8,690 nucleotides of DNA from Pseudomonadota bacterium (GTDB lineage Bacteria > Bdellovibrionota_C > UBA2361 > OMII01). Location of the stretch: contig JAIXPR010000351.1 in NCBI GenBank assembly GCA_027486155.1, positions 1 to 8,690 of the forward strand. The letters run 5' to 3'. Below are positions 5,989 through 8,690 of the stretch, in pieces (positions within the stretch are counted from its first letter, which is position 1; each line of letters opens with the position of its first letter). A program made the translations under genes and the position numbers. The notes below the pieces were generated by a model. It was given only the letters and a program-made list of their open reading frames with translations. It searched no databases and was not told the DNA's origin.

Positions 5989-7134
5989 ATGATGCCTCTC
6001 AGTGGGTTAACGTCTGAACAGGAATCCCTTCGCGAGATCGCGTCCCGTTTCGCGACGGAGAAGATTCGTCCGGTTGCCGCGGCTCTCGATGAGCGCGCGG
6101 AGTTTCCGAAAGCTCTCATCCAAGAGGGCCATTCGCTGGGCCTCATTAACCTCACCATCCCCGCGGAGTACGGGGGGAGTGGTCTTGGTATCTTTGACGC
6201 GTGTCTGGTGATTGAGGAGATCGCCTGGGGGTGTTCGGGCTTCGGAACGTCGATGGTCGCGAATGATCTCGCTCTAACTCCTATAAAGATCGGTGGAACC
6301 GAGGAGCAGAAAAGGCGCCTCTTGGAGCCGGTTGTTTCCAGTGGGCAGTTCGCCTCGTTCTGCCTGACCGAACCCGGTGCCGGCTCCGACGCGGCCGGTC
6401 TTCAAACCACCGTCGAGGATGGTGGTGACGCATGGGTTATTAACGGTTCGAAACAGTGGATCACCAACGCGGGTTACGCCTCTCAGTTCACCGTTTTCGC
6501 CTCGCACGACAGGACAAAACGCCACAAGGGGATTTGCTGTCTCGTTGTTCCACGCTCGACTCCGGGAGTGTCGGTGGGTCACCACGAAAATAAGATGGGA
6601 CAGCGGTGTTCGGACACCTGTGTTGTCACATTCGACAACGTTCGAGTGCCTAAGGATCATATGATCGGAGGTTTGGGCGAGGGGTTTAAGATCGCGATGC
6701 AAACCCTCGATGCCAGCAGGCCGATGACCGCGGCCATCGCGGTGGGAATCGGTAGAGCGGCGTACGAGCACGCGCTGGCGTACTCAAAGGAGCGAAAGCA
6801 GTTCGGGGCGGCGATCAGTACCTTTCAAGGCATTCAGTTTATGCTGGCCGATATGGCAACCGGTGTCGATGCGTCTCGATTACTTACCTGGCGGTCGGCG
6901 TGGCTTCTCGACCAGGGCGCTTCAGCGTCAGTTGAGTCGAGTATGGCGAAGCGCTTTAGCGCGGATACCGCCATGCAGGTCGCGACCGATGCCGTGCAGA
7001 TATTTGGTGGCTACGGATACACCAAGGAGTATCCCGTTGAGAAGCTGATGCGTGACGCCAAGCTCTTGCAAATCTACGAGGGCACCAGTCAGATTCAGCG
7101 GGTAGTCATCGCTCGAGAGTTGTTAAAGGGATAA
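5989..7134 (+). CDS. Acyl-CoA dehydrogenase (FAD-dependent)
   Basis: Introduces a trans-2,3 double bond into an acyl-CoA and passes electrons through FAD to electron-transferring flavoprotein; cytoplasmic. The 381 residues match short/medium/branched-chain family members. The N-terminal helical domain is at about 1-115. The beta domain at about 120-215 carries signature CLTEPGAGSDAAG (125-137) and WITNAG (157-162). The C-terminal helical domain includes RKQFG (269-273) and QIFGGYGYTKEYPVEKLMRD (337-356). The probable catalytic base is Glu364 in IYEGTSQIQR, the position used by butyryl- and medium-chain enzymes. TAGGAG (5977-5982) is 6 nt before ATG 5989 and 9 nt before the second ATG at 5992, so either could be used. 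Substrate chain length cannot be read from sequence; beta-oxidation, branched-chain amino acid or aromatic acyl-CoA degradation are all possible. No etfAB is in the window. Confidence 0.93.
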   Translation: MMPLSGLTSEQESLREIASRFATEKIRPVAAALDERAEFPKALIQEGHSLGLINLTIPAEYGGSGLGIFDACLVIEEIAWGCSGFGTSMVANDLALTPIKIGGTEEQKRRLLEPVVSSGQFASFCLTEPGAGSDAAGLQTTVEDGGDAWVINGSKQWITNAGYASQFTVFASHDRTKRHKGICCLVVPRSTPGVSVGHHENKMGQRCSDTCVVTFDNVRVPKDHMIGGLGEGFKIAMQTLDASRPMTAAIAVGIGRAAYEHALAYSKERKQFGAAISTFQGIQFMLADMATGVDASRLLTWRSAWLLDQGASASVESSMAKRFSADTAMQVATDAVQIFGGYGYTKEYPVEKLMRDAKLLQIYEGTSQIQRVVIARELLKG

Positions 7135-7145
7135 GTGCTCCGTGT

Positions 7146-7481
7146 ATGGCCGAGATCTTCGATAAGGTAGGCGCGTTAGATCGAGTGGCTGGGGATGTGA
7201 TCCTGTTGAAGGATCTCGTCCGGTTGTGTCACGAGCAATGCGACTCCCGTCTTATGGTCTTCATGCACGATGTGCGACACAAGGACCTGGTCGCGGTAAG
7301 TAGGCATGCGCACCTGTTCAAAGGATCGCTCGGAAATGTTGGCGCAGCTGAGGCCTACGAGGCGGCGCTTGCTTTGGAGCAGGCTGCTCGGGGTAACGAG
7401 GTCGAGCGGGTTGAGCCCCTCGCGGACGCGCTGCTTGAGGCCATTAATCGGTACTTCGCGCACGTTGCGGAAGCCTTGTAG
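7146..7481 (+). CDS. Stand-alone Hpt-domain phosphotransfer protein
   Basis: Small cytoplasmic histidine-containing phosphotransfer protein of 111 residues, essentially one Hpt four-helix bundle. The phosphorylation motif is HLFKGSLGNVGA: His56 is the probable phosphoryl acceptor, with Lys59-Gly60-Ser61 matching the H-x-x-K-G-[ST] pattern and the downstream Gly-Ala typical of the family. Hpt proteins relay phosphate between response-regulator receiver domains or from hybrid histidine kinases. No kinase or receiver domain is fused or adjacent. ATG 7146 lies 11 nt after the dehydrogenase stop and lacks a good Shine-Dalgarno, suggesting coupling to the upstream gene. The pairing with an acyl-CoA dehydrogenase is unusual. 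The Hpt assignment rests on the motif, length and helical character. Confidence 0.8.
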   Translation: MAEIFDKVGALDRVAGDVILLKDLVRLCHEQCDSRLMVFMHDVRHKDLVAVSRHAHLFKGSLGNVGAAEAYEAALALEQAARGNEVERVEPLADALLEAINRYFAHVAEAL

Positions 7482-7514
7482 TGAATTCGATTTTTTAGAG
7501 GAGTATTCCTTTAG

Positions 7515-7595
7515 CGCTGACGGCTACGTGTTACGCGAGACGATAACCCTCTACGGCTATCGGTTTACGTTATACGGTACTCGTGATCGTCAGCG
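7515..7595 (+). other. Long-range inverted repeat, possible structured RNA
   Basis: CGCTGACG (7515-7522) is the exact reverse complement of CGTCAGCG (7588-7595). Inside, CGCGAG (7533-7538) can pair with CTCGTG (7580-7585) including one G-U pair, and CGATA (7540-7544) with TATCG (7558-7562). The element begins 34 nt after the Hpt stop and precedes the terminator at 7642-7671. It could be an mRNA 3' structure or a small RNA. No credible gene occupies 7482-7676. Confidence 0.35.
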
Positions 7596-7641
7596 AGGTT
7601 GTGAGACACAGTCCAGAAGGAGACTGCCAATCGAAAGGGAG

Positions 7642-7671
7642 AAAACCCAACGGGGAGTCCTGGTGGGTTTT
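7642..7671. terminator. Bidirectional terminator between convergent genes
   Basis: AAAACCCA (7642-7649) and TGGGTTTT (7664-7671) form an 8-bp stem whose outer A/T positions supply a U run on either strand. It lies between the plus-strand dehydrogenase-Hpt unit and the minus-strand wHTH gene, whose stop codon is only 5 nt away. A short stem and a 14-nt loop make it moderate in strength. Confidence 0.6.
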
Positions 7672-7676
7672 GCCCC

Positions 7677-7982
7677 TTACACCATCACAGATGAAATCTG
7701 CTTCAAGGTCTGAACCCCTTGGTTAGTTATCTGCCACGTCTTCGAGGTGAAATCGCCCTCTGGGAATGGGGACACAAGCTTCTGTCCCTCAAGGATGAAG
7801 AGGAACCGCTGGGTCTCCTTTTCGTCTCGAAGTCCACTGAGCTCGGCTATCTCGCCAATCTGAAGCCGTCGAGGCTCTATCGCGGTAAACGTTTGGGCTG
7901 GAGCCAACGCATTCAAGATCTGGATCTGGCTTACGGATGAGGGTGAGAGACGCTTCTTCTTTCCACCTTGGTTTGACTCCAT
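7677..7982 (-). CDS. Small winged helix-turn-helix protein, function unknown
   Basis: This 101-residue minus-strand protein has a basic N-terminus (NQGGKKKRL). It then reads as a compact winged helix: helix 1 near QIQILNAL (19-26), helix 2 IGEIAELSG (42-50), a recognition-type helix EKETQRFLFILEGQKLV (54-70), and a beta wing at about 71-90 (SPFPEGDFTSKTWQITNQG). The layout recalls MarR/ArsR-type DNA-binding domains, but no family is recognised and no effector domain or metal-binding cysteines are present. The start is ATG at 7982-7980 because AAGGAG on that strand (plus positions 7991-7996) lies 8 nt upstream. A TTG two codons earlier would be only 2 nt from it. Codon use resembles the neighbouring genes. 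It is transcribed away from nuoC and convergent with the Hpt gene. A DNA-binding role is an inference. Confidence 0.75.
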   Translation of the reverse strand: MESNQGGKKKRLSPSSVSQIQILNALAPAQTFTAIEPRRLQIGEIAELSGLRDEKETQRFLFILEGQKLVSPFPEGDFTSKTWQITNQGVQTLKQISSVMV

Positions 7983-8030
7983 ACGCAATTCTCCTTACAG
8001 CGTTAATGACCCGATTAGGACAGAAGTGAG

Positions 8031-8059
8031 AGTATACGGCTGCTGGCTCGAATACGCAA
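8031..8059 (-). promoter_or_regulatory. Promoter of the wHTH gene
   Basis: On the minus strand TTGCGT (plus 8054-8059) and TATACT (plus 8031-8036) are separated by 17 bp. The -10 matches consensus at five of six positions. Transcription would begin near 8024, leaving about 40 nt of leader before the ATG at 7982. The -35 begins with TTGCG, as does the candidate promoter at 4764. Confidence 0.55.
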
Positions 8060-8072
8060 ATTTGACCGGCTG

Positions 8073-8113
8073 AAAAAGCTCCCCTCAGGTGGCGGTCTGG
8101 AGCCTGCGGGAGC
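8073..8113 (-). terminator. Possible minus-strand intrinsic terminator
   Basis: Read on the minus strand, GCTCCC (plus 8113-8108) and CAGG (plus 8106-8103) can pair with CCTG (plus 8089-8086) and GGGAGC (plus 8083-8078). A run of five T (plus 8077-8073) follows at once. It would stop antisense transcription coming from nuoC before the wHTH promoter. It is mutually exclusive with the plus-strand fold drawn across the same bases. Confidence 0.35.
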
Positions 8114-8145
8114 CCACGCTTCTAGGGGGCCCAAGCTATCGATTA

Positions 8146-8171
8146 GAGGGAGGTTTTATCCCTCAAAGGGA
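8146..8171 (+). promoter_or_regulatory. Two mutually exclusive small hairpins in the nuoC leader
   Basis: TCCCTC (8159-8164) can pair leftward with GAGGGA (8146-8151) over 6 bp. Alternatively, TCCCT (8159-8163) can pair rightward with AGGGA (8167-8171) across a 3-nt loop. The rightward hairpin would hide AAAGGGAG (8165-8172), the ribosome binding site of the short ORF at 8178. This resembles a translational switch, but the stems are short. Confidence 0.25.
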
Positions 8172-8177
8172 GTCTTT

Positions 8178-8234
8178 GTGCCGTTGCTACTTACCCATGC
8201 TTACGATACAACCATGGCCGTATGGTCAACGTAA
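8178..8234 (+). CDS. Possible 18-codon leader peptide overlapping nuoC
   Basis: GTG 8178 lies 5 nt after AAAGGGAG (8165-8172) and opens an 18-codon ORF, MPLLLTHAYDTTMAVWST, ending in TAA at 8232-8234. It runs past the nuoC ATG at 8222 in another frame. nuoC lacks its own clear Shine-Dalgarno, so ribosomes translating this ORF could deliver initiation at nuoC. Alternatively the frame could belong to nuoC itself if the sequence contains an indel. Very short ORFs of this kind also arise by chance. Confidence 0.3.
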   Translation: MPLLLTHAYDTTMAVWST

Positions 8235-8690
8235 AAAGTAGAAGTAGCGAGCTCCTCGAAACCCTCCAAAAAGAGTGTGGAGATATGCTCCAAGATTCAG
8301 TGATTGAACTGGGCGATGTGGTGGTCACGGTGACCCCTGGCAACCTCCTTAAGCTGCTTTCAGCATGTAAGAATTCTTCAGTTCTCGCGTTCAATTTTCT
8401 CTCGGATATCACCGCGGTTGATTGGATGGACCTTCGTGATGATCGGTTTGAAGTGGTGTACCAACTCCTGAGCCTTTCCAAGGTTTGGCGAATGACCGTG
8501 AAGGTCGCCGTTTCCGAGAGCGACCCAGAGGTCGCCTCCGCGGTGCCGTTATGGGCGGGAGCGAATTTCCTGGAGCGAGAGGTTTGGGACATGTTCGGTA
8601 TTCGCTTCAAGGGTCATCCTGACCTTCGTCGGATCTTGATGTACGAGGAGTTTGTTGGACACCCTTTGCGCAAAGATTACCCCGTGCAGG
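8222..8690 (+). CDS. nuoC: NADH-quinone oxidoreductase subunit C (partial, 5' part)
   Basis: The 30-kDa subunit of the peripheral arm of respiratory complex I, on the cytoplasmic side of the inner membrane, next to NuoD near the quinone-binding end. 156 codons are present before the window edge. Family landmarks are FNFLSDITAVDW (58-69), FEVVYQLLSL (76-85), ANFLEREVWDMFGIRFKGHP (114-133), DLRRILMYEE (134-143) and the signature GHPLRKDYP (146-154). ATG 8222 is the only in-frame ATG after the TAG at 8144. ATG 8214 is in another frame and closes after six codons. No Shine-Dalgarno is evident at 8222. The sequence ends just after the conserved RKDYP, so the missing part may be a short tail or a fusion to NuoD. 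Unlike the usual order, nuoA and nuoB are not upstream; a divergent small wHTH gene is. Confidence 0.95.
   Translation, partial: MVNVKSRSSELLETLQKECGDMLQDSVIELGDVVVTVTPGNLLKLLSACKNSSVLAFNFLSDITAVDWMDLRDDRFEVVYQLLSLSKVWRMTVKVAVSESDPEVASAVPLWAGANFLEREVWDMFGIRFKGHPDLRRILMYEEFVGHPLRKDYPVQ

Larger units (their letters stand above)
8022..8123 (+). other. Potentially structured region upstream of nuoC
   Basis: Reading the plus strand, nested complementary segments can be drawn: AGAAG (8022-8026) with CTTCT (8119-8123), GGCTC (8045-8049) with GAGCC (8100-8104), GACCG (8064-8068) with CGGTC (8093-8097), and CTGA (8070-8073) with TCAG (8085-8088). The frame open through here (8019-8234) has no usable start before 8178. 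The overall outline, one long interrupted stem, recalls 6S-type or leader RNAs, but I recognise no family consensus. Confidence 0.3.

Noticed and set aside
6274..6771. 165-codon minus-strand frame
   Set aside because: Lies wholly antisense to conserved acyl-CoA dehydrogenase motifs.
7306..7713. Plus-strand frame continuing past the Hpt stop (EFDFLEEYSFSADGY and onward)
   Set aside because: The second half looks somewhat protein-like, but no start with a ribosome binding site lies after 7481. It also runs through the terminator and into the better supported minus-strand wHTH gene. A decayed gene remains possible.
7719..7940. 73-codon plus-strand frame
   Set aside because: Shadow of the minus-strand wHTH gene, which has its own promoter and ribosome binding site.
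8041..8060. tRNA T-arm-like sequence (GGCTCGAAT)
   Set aside because: The flanking 5-bp stem does not pair, and no acceptor or anticodon arms are present.
8019..8177. Open plus-strand frame before the leader ORF
   Set aside because: No ATG, GTG or TTG start, and the composition fits structured non-coding DNA better.
8191..8610. 139-codon minus-strand frame
   Set aside because: Antisense to NuoC signatures; Ser/Thr/Arg-rich shadow composition.

Overview
The window is a chromosomal stretch from a Gram-negative bacterium of moderate to slightly high G+C. It looks deltaproteobacterial in the broad sense (Desulfobacterota, Bdellovibrionota or SAR324-like). This is an inference from three things: the long RpoD with an extended N-terminus and an acidic non-conserved region, the outer-membrane-type lipoprotein, and an IclR regulator whose N-terminal half resembles those I recall from Geobacter-like bacteria. 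I see no mobile elements, CRISPR arrays, tRNAs or rRNAs.

Left block (1-4680), all on the + strand: rpoD (primary sigma factor), a 200-residue lipoprotein with a fibronectin-III-like domain 13 nt behind it, then after a 172-nt gap dapA and dapB overlapping by 4 nt. The gap holds a two-level hairpin and a plausible sigma-70 promoter, so rpoD-lipoprotein and dapAB are probably two transcription units. DapA and DapB catalyse consecutive steps toward tetrahydrodipicolinate for diaminopimelate, peptidoglycan and lysine.

Middle block (4681-7481), + strand: a 287-nt regulatory region carrying a candidate promoter with the palindrome GGGGATCCCC in its spacer and a phased TAAAATTT repeat. It is followed by an IclR-family regulator with an unusual Ala/Pro/Gln-rich tail, a strong 12-bp hairpin, an acyl-CoA dehydrogenase, and, 11 nt later, a stand-alone Hpt (histidine phosphotransfer) protein. 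The IclR protein is the obvious candidate regulator of the dehydrogenase. The Hpt gene is an unexpected partner and suggests a link to a phosphorelay encoded elsewhere.

Right block (7482-8690): a 195-nt non-coding stretch with a long-range inverted repeat (7515-7595) and a bidirectional terminator, then a small minus-strand winged-helix protein of unknown role. A 239-nt divergent intergenic region follows. It has a good minus-strand promoter, extensive potential RNA structure and a short upstream ORF. Last is the 5' part of nuoC (complex I 30-kDa subunit), which runs off the window edge. nuoA and nuoB do not precede nuoC here.

Most genes are ordinary housekeeping genes. The parts least explained by known families are the non-coding structures at 5854-5939, 7515-7595 and 8022-8171, the dehydrogenase-Hpt pairing, the small wHTH protein facing nuoC, and the start of rpoD, which has no ribosome binding site and an in-frame TGA eight codons upstream.
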